A stretch of DNA of 50,285 nucleotides, from assembly GCA_947642745.1 (NCBI GenBank), contig CANRTU010000035.1, positions 1 to 50,285 of the forward strand. The letters are read 5' to 3'. The position numbers were made by a program, and so were the translations under genes. A model generated the notes under the pieces. It saw nothing but the letters and a program-made list of their open reading frames with translations. It was not told where the DNA came from and did not search any database. Of the stretch, positions 1 to 11,048 are shown piece after piece. The stretch comes from an uncultured Eubacterium sp. (GTDB taxonomy: Bacteria; Bacillota; Clostridia; Lachnospirales; Lachnospiraceae). Numbering within the stretch: the first letter of the stretch is position 1; each line of letters starts with the position of its first letter.

Positions 1-19
1 TTCGCCGGGGCAGACCCTG

Positions 20-165
20 CGATCCTCCCGGAGGGTTTTTATCTTATAGAACGCTCTTTCGGACGCTCTTTCCTATAAGATTAAAAAGCATCCGTCAGAG
101 CCGGATGCCTGGTGCCCTGCGCACATTACGCTTCCCTCCGCAAGGTTTTATCTTACAGGTACCGC
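20..165 (-). repeat. Two degenerate terminator-cassette repeats
   Basis: These are two diverged copies of the cassette family that is arrayed at 12801-13194. The first contains a long AT-rich stem (TATCTTATAG paired with CTATAAGATA, with an internally duplicated GCTCTTTC loop, 41-82) followed by a terminator-like hairpin (GCATCCG/CGGATGC, 88-108) whose minus-strand transcript ends in a U-run. The second (109-165) keeps the CCTCCG and TTTTATCTTACAGG parts but lacks a paired arm. No gene was seen between 1 and 894; the region holds only these repeats, members of the second repeat family and the nifJ terminator. Confidence 0.7.
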
Positions 166-237
166 ATGGCTGTATCCTGTCAGTATCATATACGCTCCCC
201 AAAAAACCGGGACACAGAATTCCTGCCGGTATATCCG

Positions 238-260
238 GAAAGCATTTTTCAAACACGCTC
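238..260 (-). repeat. Solo end of the GAGCGTGTTTGAAA palindromic repeat
   Basis: Read on the minus strand this is GAGCGTGTTTGAAAAATGC followed by TTTCC, identical to the left end of the full elements at 10868 and 47508. It is inverted relative to the full copy that begins at 357, and no matching right end was found. It is probably a relic of a deleted copy. Confidence 0.65.
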
Positions 261-356
261 AGGGGCGTCTGAATAGTTCCATTTTAGCACACTGCCACGA
301 ACTTTGTAAACCGGATTTTAAAATAATAACAATCGTCTGATACATAGAAAACATGA

Positions 357-590
357 GAGCGTGTTTGAAACATACTTTCTGTGAGATGTACCCTGGAGGA
401 CATACTATGCTTCATACTTAGTACCCACAGGGCATGATATGGAGAATTCATCCCAAATTTATGAGGTATACCCAGGGGACACGCTGTAACGGGCTATGTT
501 GATTAAATTTGGGGTGAATTATCCGTATCATGCCCTTCAGGGTGCAAAGTGGAGAGTACAGATCGAAGTAATGATTTCTCAAACACGCTC
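357..590. repeat. Full MITE-like palindromic element, copy 1
   Basis: This 234-bp element is bounded by an inverted repeat: GAGCGTGTTTGAAA at the left and its near-complement TCTCAAACACGCTC at the right. Inside are short half-palindromes of the TACCC...AGGGCAT type and a second nested inverted repeat (AATTCATCCCAAATTTA against TAAATTTGGGGTGAATT), so a transcript could fold into one long hairpin. There is no coding capacity and no obvious target-site duplication. It has the same length as the copy at 40502-40735. It lies about 300 bp past the nifJ stop. Confidence 0.8.
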
Positions 591-593
591 CCA

Positions 594-650
594 GGCGTAA
601 TTGAAACATGCTTTCTGTCAGATGTATCCTGAAGGCATACTATATTACAC
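594..650. repeat. Degenerate left half of the same palindromic element
   Basis: Directly after copy 1 the sequence restarts with GGCGTAATTGAAACATGC and TTTCTGTCAGATGTA, matching the left 50 bp of the full elements with several mismatches. A convincing right end was not found; a weak candidate is TATTTCAGACTGTCT near 780-794. It suggests nested or tandem insertion followed by decay. Confidence 0.5.
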
Positions 651-796
651 AATTTACGGGAATTTGCATCAGATAAAGGGCGATACACGGAGGCACGCTG
701 CCTCTGCCCTCCCTGGTATAGCGGGCTGTGCAGCCTGAATCTGGTATCAATATCACACGAACCGGAACATGCAGGCGGTATTTCAGACTGTCTGGC

Positions 797-835
797 AAAT
801 AAAACCGCCGCACTTAACATGCAGCGGTTTTATTT
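797..835 (-). terminator. nifJ terminator (bidirectional hairpin)
   Basis: A perfect 12-bp stem, AAATAAAACCGC paired with GCGGTTTTATTT around a 15-nt loop, lies 60 bp beyond the nifJ stop. Both flanks are A/T-rich, so it can end transcription from either side. Confidence 0.85.
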
Positions 836-894
836 CATATAACCCCGTACAGGCGGTTACTTTTTATTACTATCTCTTAGTGAAACAGCTGTTC

Positions 895-3800
895 TTATTT
901 GTAAAGCTCAACCAGTCTCTCTAAGTGTGTATAACGTTCTTTTGCAGCTTCTTCGGACTCTTTGAACAGTCTCTGTGCCCTTTCCGGGAACGCCCTGGAG
1001 AGACGTGTGTAACGTGTCTCGTTGTTCAGGAAATCCTGGTATGTTCCATCTCCCGGTTTGGATGTCAGGGTAAATGGATTCTTGCCTTCTTTCTTTAATG
1101 CCGGATTGAAGGAGAACAGGTTCCAGTATCCGGAAGCAACTGCTTTCTTCATTTCATCCTGGCAGTGGTTCATTCCGCCCTTCACACCGTGTAACTCACA
1201 TGGAGCATAGCCGATGATCAGGGAAGGTCCGTTGTAAGCTTCCGCTTCAGCGATTACCTTAACCGCATGAGCCATATTCGCACCCATAGCGATCTGTGCC
1301 ACGTATACATAACCATAGCTCATGGCAATCTCTGTCAGGCTCTTCTTGCCTACTTCTTTACCAGCAGCGGCAAACTGGCATACTTCACCAATATTGGAAG
1401 CTTTCGAAGCCTGGCCGCCGGTATTGGAATACATTTCTGTATCGAATACCATAACGTTTACATTTTCCCCGGAAGCAAGTACATGGTCTAATCCACCGAA
1501 ACCGATATCATATGCCCATCCGTCGCCACCGAAGATCCAGATAGATTTCTTGCAAAGATAATCTTTTTTGTCAAGAGCGGCTGCCGCATCCGGACATCCT
1601 GCTGCCGCAGCTTTTTCAAGTTCAGCCACCAGAGCTTCTGTTGCGGATCCGTTCTCTTTTGTATTATCTTTTGTTTCCATGAATTTTGCGAATGCGTCTT
1701 TTAATTCTGCGCCAGCCTTGTCAGACTCCGCACATTTCTTAGCGCTCGCAATTGCCTGGTCACGCAGAACCTGCTGTCCGATCTGCATACCCATACCATG
1801 CTCAGCATTGTCCTCGAATAAGGAGTTTGCCCATGCCGGACCCTTTTTGGAATCCTTATGCACCGTATATGGTGAAGTAGCCGCAGGACCGCCCCAGATA
1901 GAGGAACATCCTGTCGCATTGGAGATATACATATGCTCGCCAAACAGCTGTGTGATCAGACGTGCGTAAGATGTCTCCGCACAGCCCGCACAAGAGCCGG
2001 AGAACTCAAGCAGAGGCTGGTTGAACTGGGAACCTTTGACTGTATTGTCTGCCGGCATACCAGGTTTTTTGCCTACGTTTGCTACCAGATAATCGAATAC
2101 TGGCTGCTCTGCTGCCTGGGATTCCTGTGGAACCATCTGGATTGCGTTTGTCGGACATACAGTAATACATTCGCCACATCCCATACAGTCTAACGGGGAT
2201 ACGCTCATTGTATACTTGTATTCGCCAGCCTTTGGCTTTGTATCCGCAAGTTTGATATTATCCGGAGCGGCTTTTACTTCATCATCGCTTAACATAAACG
2301 GACGAATGGTCGCATGGGAACATACAAACGCACACTGGTTACACTGGATACATTTCCCAGCATCCCATACCGGAACTGTAACGGCTGTACCACGTTTCTC
2401 GTATGCGGACGCACCATGTTCGAACTGTCCGTCAGCGATGTCCGCAAAAGCGGATACCGGAAGGCTGTCGCCATCCATAATGGAAATCGGATTCATCAGG
2501 TCTTTTACCATCTTAACAGTTTCCGGACGTCCTGCCAGTTCAGCCGGAGCCGGATCTGCCTGCGGATCAGACCAGGAAGCCGGAATCTCTACTTTATGTA
2601 CTGCATCTACACCGGCATCAATTGCCTTGTAGTTCATTTCTACGATTGCGTCACCTTTCTTGCCATAGGATTTCTTCGCAGCCTGTTTCATGAAATCTAC
2701 TGCGTCATCAATCGGCATTACGTTGGCAAGTTTAAAGAAAGCTGACTGTAAAATTGTATTGGTACGTTTGCCCATACCAATTTCGATTGCTTTGTCAATT
2801 GCGTTGATCGTATATAACTGAATATCGTTATCTGCGATGTATTTCTTTGCTTCCGCATTTAAGTGATGTTCTAATTCTTCATCGGACCACTGGCAGTTGA
2901 TCATAAATACGCCGCCTTTTTTCACATCCTGTACCATCTTGAATCCTTTGTTCACATAAGCCGGATTATGGCATGCTACAAAGTCAGCCTGATTGATGTA
3001 ATACGGGCTTCTGATCGGCTGATCGCCAAAACGCAGGTGGGAAATAGTTACACCGCCTGTTTTCTTGGAATCATACTGGAAATATGCCTGGATATATTTG
3101 TCTGTATGGTCACCGATGATTTTTGTGGAGTTCTTGTTCGCACCTACCGTACCATCTCCGCCAAGTCCCCAGAATTTGCATTCTACGGTACCTTCAGAAG
3201 CGGTAATCGGAGCCGGTTTTACTTCCGGTAAGCTTAAGTTTGTAACGTCGTCCACGATACCGATCGTGAAACGAGGCTTCGGATCGTCTTTCTGTAATTC
3301 TGTGTAAACAGCAAAGATAGAAGAAGGTGGTGTATCTTTGGAGCCTAATCCATAACGTCCGCCTGTCAGTACAATTGAATCAAGTCCTGCTTCACGAAGT
3401 GTAGCGGCTACATCCAGGAATAACGGATCTCCCAGGGAACCAGGCTCTTTTGTTCTGTCCAGAACAGCTACTTTCTTCACTGTCTTAGGAAGAACTTTTA
3501 AGAATGCTTCTGATACCCATGGACGGTATAAGCGGACTTTCACCAGACCTACTTTTTCGCCCCTTGCATTTAAGTAATCAATGACTTCTTCTGCGACGTC
3601 ATTGACAGAGCCCATGGCAACGATGACACGTTCTGCGTCTTCCGCGCCATAGTAGTTAAACAAGTCGTAATTTGTGCCGAGCTTTTCATTTACCATATCC
3701 ATGTATTTGGATACGATTGCTGGTAATTCATTATATACTTTGTTGCATGCTTCACGATGCTGGAAGAATACGTCGCCATTTTCATGGGAACCACGCATAG

Positions 3801-4440
3801 CCGGATGTTCCGGGTTTAGCGCATGCTCACGGAATGCCTTTACAGCGTCCATATTGCACATTTCTTTGAGATCTGCGTAATCCCAGGTTTCGATTTTCTG
3901 AATCTCATGGGATGTACGGAATCCATCGAAGAAGTTAAGGAACGGAACCCTGCCTTCAATTGTTGCCAGATGGGCAATCGGGCTTAAATCCATAACTTCC
4001 TGCGGATTTGTCTCACACAGCATAGCGAAACCTGTCTGACGGCAGGCATATACGTCACTATGGTCACCGAAAATATTCAGCGCCTGTGTAGAAACGGTAC
4101 GTGCAGATACGTCAAATACACATGGAAGCAGCTCACCAGCAATTTTGTACATATTCGGAATCATCAGTAAGAGACCCTGCGATGCTGTAAAAGTGGTTGT
4201 CATGGCACCAGCAGCGAGAGATCCATGCACCGCACCGGCAGCGCCTGCTTCTGATTCCATTTCTACTACCTTCACCTGATTTCCGAAAATGTTCTCCTGA
4301 CCTGCCGCAGACCACTGATCCACTGTATCAGCCATCGGGCTGGACGGAGTGATTGGGTAAATAGCGGCAACTTCTGTATACGCATAAGCTACATGTGCTG
4401 CTGCTGTATTACCATCCATTGATTTTTTTGCTCTAGGCAT
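895..4440 (-). CDS. nifJ: Pyruvate:ferredoxin (flavodoxin) oxidoreductase
   Basis: A homodimeric PFOR of about 1181 residues, the usual length for the single-chain enzyme. It oxidises pyruvate with CoA to acetyl-CoA and CO2 and reduces ferredoxin in the cytoplasm. The N-terminus (MPRAKKSMDGNTAAAH, then YPITPSSPMAD) is the pyruvate-binding domain I. Two 4Fe-4S motifs, CIQCNQCAFVC and CMGCGECITVC, lie near residues 700 and 755. The proximal-cluster Cys pair SCAGC follows, and the thiamine diphosphate site GGDGWAYDIGFGG is near residue 973. The reading frame opens 19 codons earlier, but the start at 4440 has GGAGGA at good spacing and matches the family N-terminus. It is monocistronic, divergent from the ABC-F gene, with its own promoter and terminator. 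Confidence 0.98.
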   Translation of the reverse strand: MPRAKKSMDGNTAAAHVAYAYTEVAAIYPITPSSPMADTVDQWSAAGQENIFGNQVKVVEMESEAGAAGAVHGSLAAGAMTTTFTASQGLLLMIPNMYKIAGELLPCVFDVSARTVSTQALNIFGDHSDVYACRQTGFAMLCETNPQEVMDLSPIAHLATIEGRVPFLNFFDGFRTSHEIQKIETWDYADLKEMCNMDAVKAFREHALNPEHPAMRGSHENGDVFFQHREACNKVYNELPAIVSKYMDMVNEKLGTNYDLFNYYGAEDAERVIVAMGSVNDVAEEVIDYLNARGEKVGLVKVRLYRPWVSEAFLKVLPKTVKKVAVLDRTKEPGSLGDPLFLDVAATLREAGLDSIVLTGGRYGLGSKDTPPSSIFAVYTELQKDDPKPRFTIGIVDDVTNLSLPEVKPAPITASEGTVECKFWGLGGDGTVGANKNSTKIIGDHTDKYIQAYFQYDSKKTGGVTISHLRFGDQPIRSPYYINQADFVACHNPAYVNKGFKMVQDVKKGGVFMINCQWSDEELEHHLNAEAKKYIADNDIQLYTINAIDKAIEIGMGKRTNTILQSAFFKLANVMPIDDAVDFMKQAAKKSYGKKGDAIVEMNYKAIDAGVDAVHKVEIPASWSDPQADPAPAELAGRPETVKMVKDLMNPISIMDGDSLPVSAFADIADGQFEHGASAYEKRGTAVTVPVWDAGKCIQCNQCAFVCSHATIRPFMLSDDEVKAAPDNIKLADTKPKAGEYKYTMSVSPLDCMGCGECITVCPTNAIQMVPQESQAAEQPVFDYLVANVGKKPGMPADNTVKGSQFNQPLLEFSGSCAGCAETSYARLITQLFGEHMYISNATGCSSIWGGPAATSPYTVHKDSKKGPAWANSLFEDNAEHGMGMQIGQQVLRDQAIASAKKCAESDKAGAELKDAFAKFMETKDNTKENGSATEALVAELEKAAAAGCPDAAAALDKKDYLCKKSIWIFGGDGWAYDIGFGGLDHVLASGENVNVMVFDTEMYSNTGGQASKASNIGEVCQFAAAGKEVGKKSLTEIAMSYGYVYVAQIAMGANMAHAVKVIAEAEAYNGPSLIIGYAPCELHGVKGGMNHCQDEMKKAVASGYWNLFSFNPALKKEGKNPFTLTSKPGDGTYQDFLNNETRYTRLSRAFPERAQRLFKESEEAAKERYTHLERLVELYK

Positions 4441-4487
4441 TATGTTTATCCTCCTTCTTTTTTTGTCTTTAACGACTTTATGCTTTA

Positions 4488-4516
4488 ATTTTAGCATTTA
4501 ATTTGTCGATTGTAAA
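4488..4516 (-). promoter_or_regulatory. Candidate sigma-A promoter of nifJ
   Basis: On the minus strand, TTTACA (4511-4516) and TAAAAT (4488-4493) are separated by exactly 17 bp, about 50 bp before the nifJ start. No operator was recognised in the 364-bp divergent region. Confidence 0.6.
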
Positions 4517-4728
4517 GATTCTTCTCTGTACTTATTACCACAATCTGTGAATTTTTTGAAAGACAATCTGTGCATATTAGATATTTTTATGCCGGGCGGG
4601 CGGTTTTGCCTGTTGTTTTTAATAATTTTCTTAAAAATATTCTATGTACTGTAGTGATCTTACAGACCATAACGTTCAGACTGTTATCACTTATTTCATA
4701 TTAAAATACGTGACGGCCTCTTTTTTCC

Positions 4729-4756
4729 TTGAAATTATGAAGTTTTTATGTATAAT
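4729..4756 (+). promoter_or_regulatory. Candidate sigma-A promoter of the ABC-F gene
   Basis: TTGAAA (4729-4734) and TATAAT (4751-4756) are separated by 16 bp, about 50 bp before the ABC-F start codon. No attenuator-like leader hairpin, as seen before some antibiotic-inducible ABC-F genes, was found. Confidence 0.7.
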
Positions 4757-4804
4757 AAACAGAAGTGGCCGAAAACAAAATAGAGAACTTGTGAGGATCT
4801 AATT

Positions 4805-6445
4805 ATGATAAGTGCAAATAATGTAACACTGCGTTTAGGAAAAAAAGCTTTATTTGAAGATGTCAATATCAAATTCACTGAAGGCAGCTGCTATGGCCTG
4901 ATCGGCGCCAATGGCGCCGGAAAATCCACGTTTTTAAAAATTCTCTCCGGCGAACTGGAGCCTACAAACGGAGACGTGGTGATCACTCCCGGACAGCGGC
5001 TTTCCTTCTTAAAACAGGATCATTTCCAGTATGATAACTTTACTGTCCTGGATACGGTAATTATGGGCAACCAGAAACTGTATGATATTATGAAGGAAAA
5101 AGACGCCATTTACGCCAAAGAAGACTTTACGGATGAAGACGGCATACGTGCCAGTGAGCTGGAAGCGGAGTTTGCGGAAATGGACGGCTGGAATGCGGAA
5201 GCGGACGCCGCCACCCTGCTAAACGGACTTGGCATTTCCACGGAAGAACATGCCTCTTATATGAAAGATCTGCAGGGCGCCCTCAAGGTAAAGATCCTGC
5301 TGGCGCAGGCGCTGTTTGGCTCTCCGGATATTCTGCTGCTGGATGAGCCTACAAACCACCTGGACCTGGACGCCATCGCCTGGCTGGAAGAATTTCTGAT
5401 TAATTTTAACAACACCGTCATCGTGGTATCCCACGACCGGTACTTTCTGAACAAAGTCTGCACCCACACCGCAGATATTGATTATGGTAAAATCCAGCTC
5501 TATGCCGGTAACTATGATTTCTGGTACGAATCCAGCCAGCTGTTAATCCGGCAGATGAAAGAGGCAAATAAGAAAAAAGAAGAAAAAATAAAAGAACTGC
5601 AGGAATTTATTTCCCGGTTTTCAGCTAACGCCTCCAAATCCAAACAGGCGACTTCCAGAAAACGGGCCCTGGAAAAAATCCAGCTGGATGAAATCCGTCC
5701 TTCCAGCCGCAAATATCCGTACATTGACTTCCGTCCGGGCCGTGAGATCGGCAACGAGGTGCTGACCGTGGATCATATCAGCAAAACCATCGACGGCGTG
5801 AGGGTACTGGACCAGGTGTCCTTTATTATGGGCCACGACGACAAGATCGCTTTCGTGGGCAGTAATGAATTTGCCAAAACCACGCTGTTTAAAATACTTG
5901 CAGGTGAGATGGAGCCGGATGAGGGCAGCTATAAGTGGGGTGTTACCACAAGCCAGTCCTATTTCCCGAAAGACAATACGGAAATATTTAACAACGACCT
6001 GGCGATTACCGACTGGCTGACCCAGTTTTCCGAAATCAAGGACGCCACCTATGTCCGGGGATTTCTTGGCCGGATGCTTTTTGCCGGAGACGACGGCATG
6101 AAAAAAATGAAGGTTTTATCCGGTGGTGAAAAAGTACGTGTACTGCTCTCCCGTATGATGATCGAAGGTTCCAACGTACTGATTTTTGACGAACCGACCG
6201 ACCACCTGGATATGGAAGCCATAACCGCATTAAACAACGGTATGATCAAATTCCCGGGCACGATTCTGTTTGCCTGCCGTGACCACCAGGTCGTACAGAC
6301 TACCGCAAACAGAATTATTGAATTTATGCCGGACGGCACCATTATCGACAAAGTAACCACTTATGATGAATATCTCGACAGTGATGAAATGGCCAGAAAG
6401 CGGCAGGTATATTCCATGTCTGAAAGCGATGCGGCAGATAATTAA
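4805..6445 (+). CDS. ABC-F family ATPase (YkpA/YbiT-like)
   Basis: A soluble two-cassette ABC-F protein of 546 residues with no membrane segments; relatives act on ribosomes as translation factors or antibiotic-protection proteins. Cassette 1 has Walker A GANGAGKST (34-42), Walker B LLLDEPTNHLD (near 177-187) and the H-loop SHDRYF. A charged linker follows (KEANKKKEEKIKELQEF, then KSKQATSRKRALEKIQ). Cassette 2 has an intact signature LSGGEK (438-443) and Walker B FDEPTDHLD. Several motifs are degenerate: signature 1 is LQGALK (156-161), Walker A 2 is GSNEFAKTT (352-360), and the second H-loop is CRDHQ (491-495). All of these contribute to one of the two composite ATP sites. From memory, close Firmicutes homologues share this asymmetry. 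It is the only clear plus-strand gene in the window. The assignment to ABC-F is firm; the cellular role is unknown. Confidence 0.93.
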   Translation: MISANNVTLRLGKKALFEDVNIKFTEGSCYGLIGANGAGKSTFLKILSGELEPTNGDVVITPGQRLSFLKQDHFQYDNFTVLDTVIMGNQKLYDIMKEKDAIYAKEDFTDEDGIRASELEAEFAEMDGWNAEADAATLLNGLGISTEEHASYMKDLQGALKVKILLAQALFGSPDILLLDEPTNHLDLDAIAWLEEFLINFNNTVIVVSHDRYFLNKVCTHTADIDYGKIQLYAGNYDFWYESSQLLIRQMKEANKKKEEKIKELQEFISRFSANASKSKQATSRKRALEKIQLDEIRPSSRKYPYIDFRPGREIGNEVLTVDHISKTIDGVRVLDQVSFIMGHDDKIAFVGSNEFAKTTLFKILAGEMEPDEGSYKWGVTTSQSYFPKDNTEIFNNDLAITDWLTQFSEIKDATYVRGFLGRMLFAGDDGMKKMKVLSGGEKVRVLLSRMMIEGSNVLIFDEPTDHLDMEAITALNNGMIKFPGTILFACRDHQVVQTTANRIIEFMPDGTIIDKVTTYDEYLDSDEMARKRQVYSMSESDAADN

Positions 6446-6549
6446 AATCAGGACGCTCTTTCTTATTATAATAAGATCAGGATGCCGAAAGGTATTTCTA
6501 TCTATCATTCATTGTCTGAATACCTTCCGGCGCCCTGATCAGGCAATAA

Positions 6550-6586
6550 AAAACCGTAAGGTTCCAGCTGGACACCTTACGGTTTT
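6550..6586. terminator. Bidirectional terminator between ABC-F and PTS IIA
   Basis: AAAACCGTAAGGT pairs with ACCTTACGGTTTT (13 bp, 11-nt loop), about 105 bp after the ABC-F stop, with A- and T-runs in its arms. A second inverted repeat (CCTTATGGGAA/TTCCCATAAGG, 6593-6632) lies between it and the PTS IIA stop and may end the converging PTS operon. A looser hairpin at 6474-6540 precedes them. Confidence 0.75.
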
Positions 6587-6692
6587 ACGGGTCCTTATGG
6601 GAATAATGTCCCAGACACACTTTCCCATAAGGGCGCATATGAACCGCGACGCCTGTGCGCACAAAAGGCGGCGCAGTTTCGATATGCATATA

Positions 6693-7007
6693 TTACCCGT
6701 TTATTTTTTTGTATAACTCTATAAATTCATCTGCGATAATATGAAAACCTTCCGCACTCATCAGCTGGTCTTCTGCGTGCATCATCAAAAGTCCGCCGCC
6801 GGATGATTCGCCGCCGGCTTCTTTTGCCAGCAGATCCAGATGGACGTCGTGTCCCTGGTTAAATGCGTCATTTCCTTCTTTGATCATCTTTTCCGCTTCT
6901 TCATAATTGCCTTCTTTTGCTTTCTGGATCGCATTGATAAAGCAGGAACGGGCGGTGCCCACATATGTAATCAGCTGAAAACAGCTTGTTACCAGTTCTT
7001 CACTCAT
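6693..7007 (-). CDS. PTS lactose/cellobiose-family IIA component
   Basis: A 104-residue EIIA of the Lac family, an all-helical trimeric phosphocarrier that passes phosphate from HPr to IIB. The phospho-accepting His is His77 in LLMMHAEDQLM, followed by the conserved acidic pair. A typical GGAGG lies before the start. It is the last gene of the beta-glucoside operon, 194 bp after IIC. No gene or clear promoter was seen in that 194-bp gap. Family-level function is certain; the substrate (cellobiose or another beta-glucoside) is inferred from the neighbouring 6-phospho-beta-glucosidase. Confidence 0.95.
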   Translation of the reverse strand: MSEELVTSCFQLITYVGTARSCFINAIQKAKEGNYEEAEKMIKEGNDAFNQGHDVHLDLLAKEAGGESSGGGLLMMHAEDQLMSAEGFHIIADEFIELYKKING

Positions 7008-7201
7008 ATTCGTTACCTCCGTCTGTTACAGAACGTGCCGTTACTTACCGCACAGCCTGTCACAATCAGCTTATATTCTTAATTTATAACACTTCATTTA
7101 CATGATTTCATCATTACATCATGTATGACCAGATTCGGGACGCTGTTTTACCGGTTTTGTATCCGCCGCTTATCATTCCTGCGGTATTATCCGGACGCTT
7201 T

Positions 7202-8518
7202 TTACCAGTCCTCATCGTCATCAGCCGCATTGGCAGCCGCTTCTTCCGCTTTCAGGTTCATTCCGTCTACTTTACGGATGAACGGCAGATAGACCAAAAA
7301 CGAAAGAATAAATATAATCACCTGCAACAGCGCACTACGCCAGCCCCCTACAAGGAACCCGGAAATAATCGGCGGACAGGTCCACGGTACCAGGATACCA
7401 CTGTATAATGGACAGATTCCGGTGGCCAGCGCAAAATACTGGATCACACAGGAGATTACCGGCATTGCGATAAAAGGTACCGCAAGAATCGGGTTCATAA
7501 CGACCGGAACACCAAACAGAATCGGCTCGTTAATATTAAATATGGCAGGTACCATCTCCAGACGTCCCAGTGTCTTTAACTGTTTGGATCTGGCAAAAGC
7601 AACCATGTAGATAACCATCCCAATCGTAAGACCCGCACCGGTTACATTTATAAACTGATCCAGAAACTGCTGTGTAACAATATGGCCGCCATTGGCAATG
7701 GTCAGTTCTTTTCCACTGTCCAGAATCGCCTGGTTTTCCAGTGTATTTGCCTGCAGCAGACCGGACATAATGCCGCCCACAATTGTAGAACCATGCACAC
7801 CAAATACCCATAAAAACGGAACAAGAAAACACATGAGAATTGCGCCGCCCAGGGAATCTGTCATACCCTGTAAAGGTGTCTGGATCGCTTTATAAATCGC
7901 TTCCATAACGGTAGTGTGGAAACCCATGGAAAAAATACCATGAAGTACCGTTGCGCCGGTAATAATGACACCTGCCGGAATCAGTGCGGAGAATGCGTTG
8001 GCAACACCCGCCGGAACGCCTGCCGGCATTTTAATGCGGATATTTCTCTTTAAAAACCAGGCATATATGTAGCCTACAACCAGACCGATAATAATCGCAC
8101 CAATCATACCCTGTCCGGCAGTCCATGTCTTATTAATGACCCCGCCTACTACTTCCCCGCTTTCAGTTGTAACAGAAGAAGGCATCAGAATCAGGAATAT
8201 GGACAGACTGATAATCGCACCGCTTAGCGGTTCCTGTCCTTCAGATTTTACATAATTATAAGAAATACCGATAACAGCAACCATTGCGCTGATATTAAAT
8301 GTAGCGCCGTATGCCTGATTCAGTATATCTGTGATTCCGCTCTCTGCCAGCGCATTCGCCACCGCCTCAATTGGAAAGTTTGCAAGAATCAGGAAAATAG
8401 AACCTACAATCAGAAGCGGCATTGAATATACCATACCGTCTTTTAACGCCTGGATCGCCTTTGTATTAATAAAGGCCATAACTTTCGGTATCAGTTTTTC
8501 GTTTAAGTATTTACTCAT
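7202..8518 (-). CDS. PTS cellobiose/beta-glucoside-family IIC permease
   Basis: A 438-residue membrane permease of the Lac family of PTS transporters, with about ten hydrophobic segments. It binds and translocates the sugar, which IIB phosphorylates. The family hallmark NINEPILFGVPVVMNP is present near residue 340, and GVHGSTIVGGIM forms part of the substrate site. The C-terminal tail is acidic (EEAAANAADDDEDW). It starts 26 bp after the IIB stop, with GGAG upstream. It resembles CelB/ChbC/LicC proteins in length and motif. Confidence 0.95.
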   Translation of the reverse strand: MSKYLNEKLIPKVMAFINTKAIQALKDGMVYSMPLLIVGSIFLILANFPIEAVANALAESGITDILNQAYGATFNISAMVAVIGISYNYVKSEGQEPLSGAIISLSIFLILMPSSVTTESGEVVGGVINKTWTAGQGMIGAIIIGLVVGYIYAWFLKRNIRIKMPAGVPAGVANAFSALIPAGVIITGATVLHGIFSMGFHTTVMEAIYKAIQTPLQGMTDSLGGAILMCFLVPFLWVFGVHGSTIVGGIMSGLLQANTLENQAILDSGKELTIANGGHIVTQQFLDQFINVTGAGLTIGMVIYMVAFARSKQLKTLGRLEMVPAIFNINEPILFGVPVVMNPILAVPFIAMPVISCVIQYFALATGICPLYSGILVPWTCPPIISGFLVGGWRSALLQVIIFILSFLVYLPFIRKVDGMNLKAEEAAANAADDDEDW

Positions 8519-8544
8519 TTTCTAACTCCATCCCAGCGATCGCT

Positions 8545-8853
8545 TTATTTGTTTTTTGCCAGTTTATACGCAAATTTCAGCACGTTCATTCCATTGCACA
8601 TACCGTAATCAGCCATTGGAATTACGTCTACCGGAATTCCTTTCGGTCCACAGATGGATTTTGCTTTTTCCAGCTGGAAGCCTACCTGCGGTCCTAAGAG
8701 AGCCACGTCAATATCATCTGACATACGTTCCATTTCAGAAATTGGAAATGCCGCAATATCCGCATCTTTTCCTTTTTCTTTTGCTGCTTCCTGCATTTTT
8801 GCTACTAATAAACTTGTTGACATACCTGCTGCACAAAATAAACGAATAATCAT
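8545..8853 (-). CDS. PTS lactose/cellobiose-family IIB component
   Basis: A 102-residue cytoplasmic EIIB. The phospho-cysteine is Cys7 in RLFCAAGMSTSLL, the typical P-loop-like nest of this family, and it receives phosphate from IIA His77. A strong ribosome binding site, GAGGAGG, precedes the ATG. It is followed closely by IIC. The 166 bp upstream (8854-9019) separates it from the glucosidase and is very AT-rich. Confidence 0.96.
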   Translation of the reverse strand: MIIRLFCAAGMSTSLLVAKMQEAAKEKGKDADIAAFPISEMERMSDDIDVALLGPQVGFQLEKAKSICGPKGIPVDVIPMADYGMCNGMNVLKFAYKLAKNK

Positions 8854-8879
8854 ATCAAAACCTCCTCAGAATATTTCAT

Positions 8880-8898
8880 AACGGTATTTATAACCGTT
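8880..8898. other. Inverted repeat upstream of PTS IIB
   Basis: AACGGT-ATTTATA-ACCGTT is a perfect 6-7-6 inverted repeat 27 bp upstream of the IIB start. It could be an operator, for example for one of the nearby RpiR regulators, or a weak processing hairpin that adjusts PTS expression relative to the glucosidase. Nothing in the sequence decides between these. Confidence 0.4.
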
Positions 8899-9019
8899 TT
8901 ATTTATGATACTTTTTTACTTACATTTTTACACTAATAATTTTTTATTTAATTACATTTTACATAAATACAATTTTTACATACAGACAGAATTTCTGACG
9001 GCCGGTTACCGCAAGCCTG

Positions 9020-10753
<1,734 letters not shown>

Positions 10754-10867
10754 TTATATTCCGCCTTCCTCCAGTGTCCGGGAAATACACAGTCATCCGT
10801 CAGCTGATCCGGTGTTTGAAAATAAAGGATAACCATGCATGATCCAGTATTGTTATCTGCGGTACCA

Positions 10868-11048
10868 GAGCGTGTTTGAAAAATGCTTTCTGACATATGT
10901 ACCCAAAGGGTATGATACATCGTACCCTTTAGGGTATGCTTCACAGTTTGTACCCTTAAGGGCATGATATACCCGGAAGGGCATGATATACCCGGAAGGG
11001 TACAAAGTGGGGAGTGCGAATGCCGGGAATGATGTTTCAAACACGCTC
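10868..11048. repeat. Full MITE-like palindromic element, copy 2
   Basis: A 181-bp element with ends GAGCGTGTTTGAAA and TTTCAAACACGCTC. The centre is a run of TACCC-N-AAGGG half-palindromes joined by ATGATATA-type spacers, including a direct repeat of GGGCATGATATACCCGGAA. Its last base (11048) is also the final G of the TAG stop of the upstream rpiR-type gene. No target-site duplication is visible. Confidence 0.85.

Noticed and set aside
503..820. A 105-codon minus-strand reading frame in the first intergenic region
   Set aside because: It overlaps repeat copy 1 and its degenerate neighbour and has no ribosome binding site or family resemblance.
4441..4804. An antibiotic-sensing leader peptide or attenuator before the ABC-F gene
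   Set aside because: Only a plain promoter and about 50 bp of leader are present; no short upstream frame with a following terminator hairpin was found.
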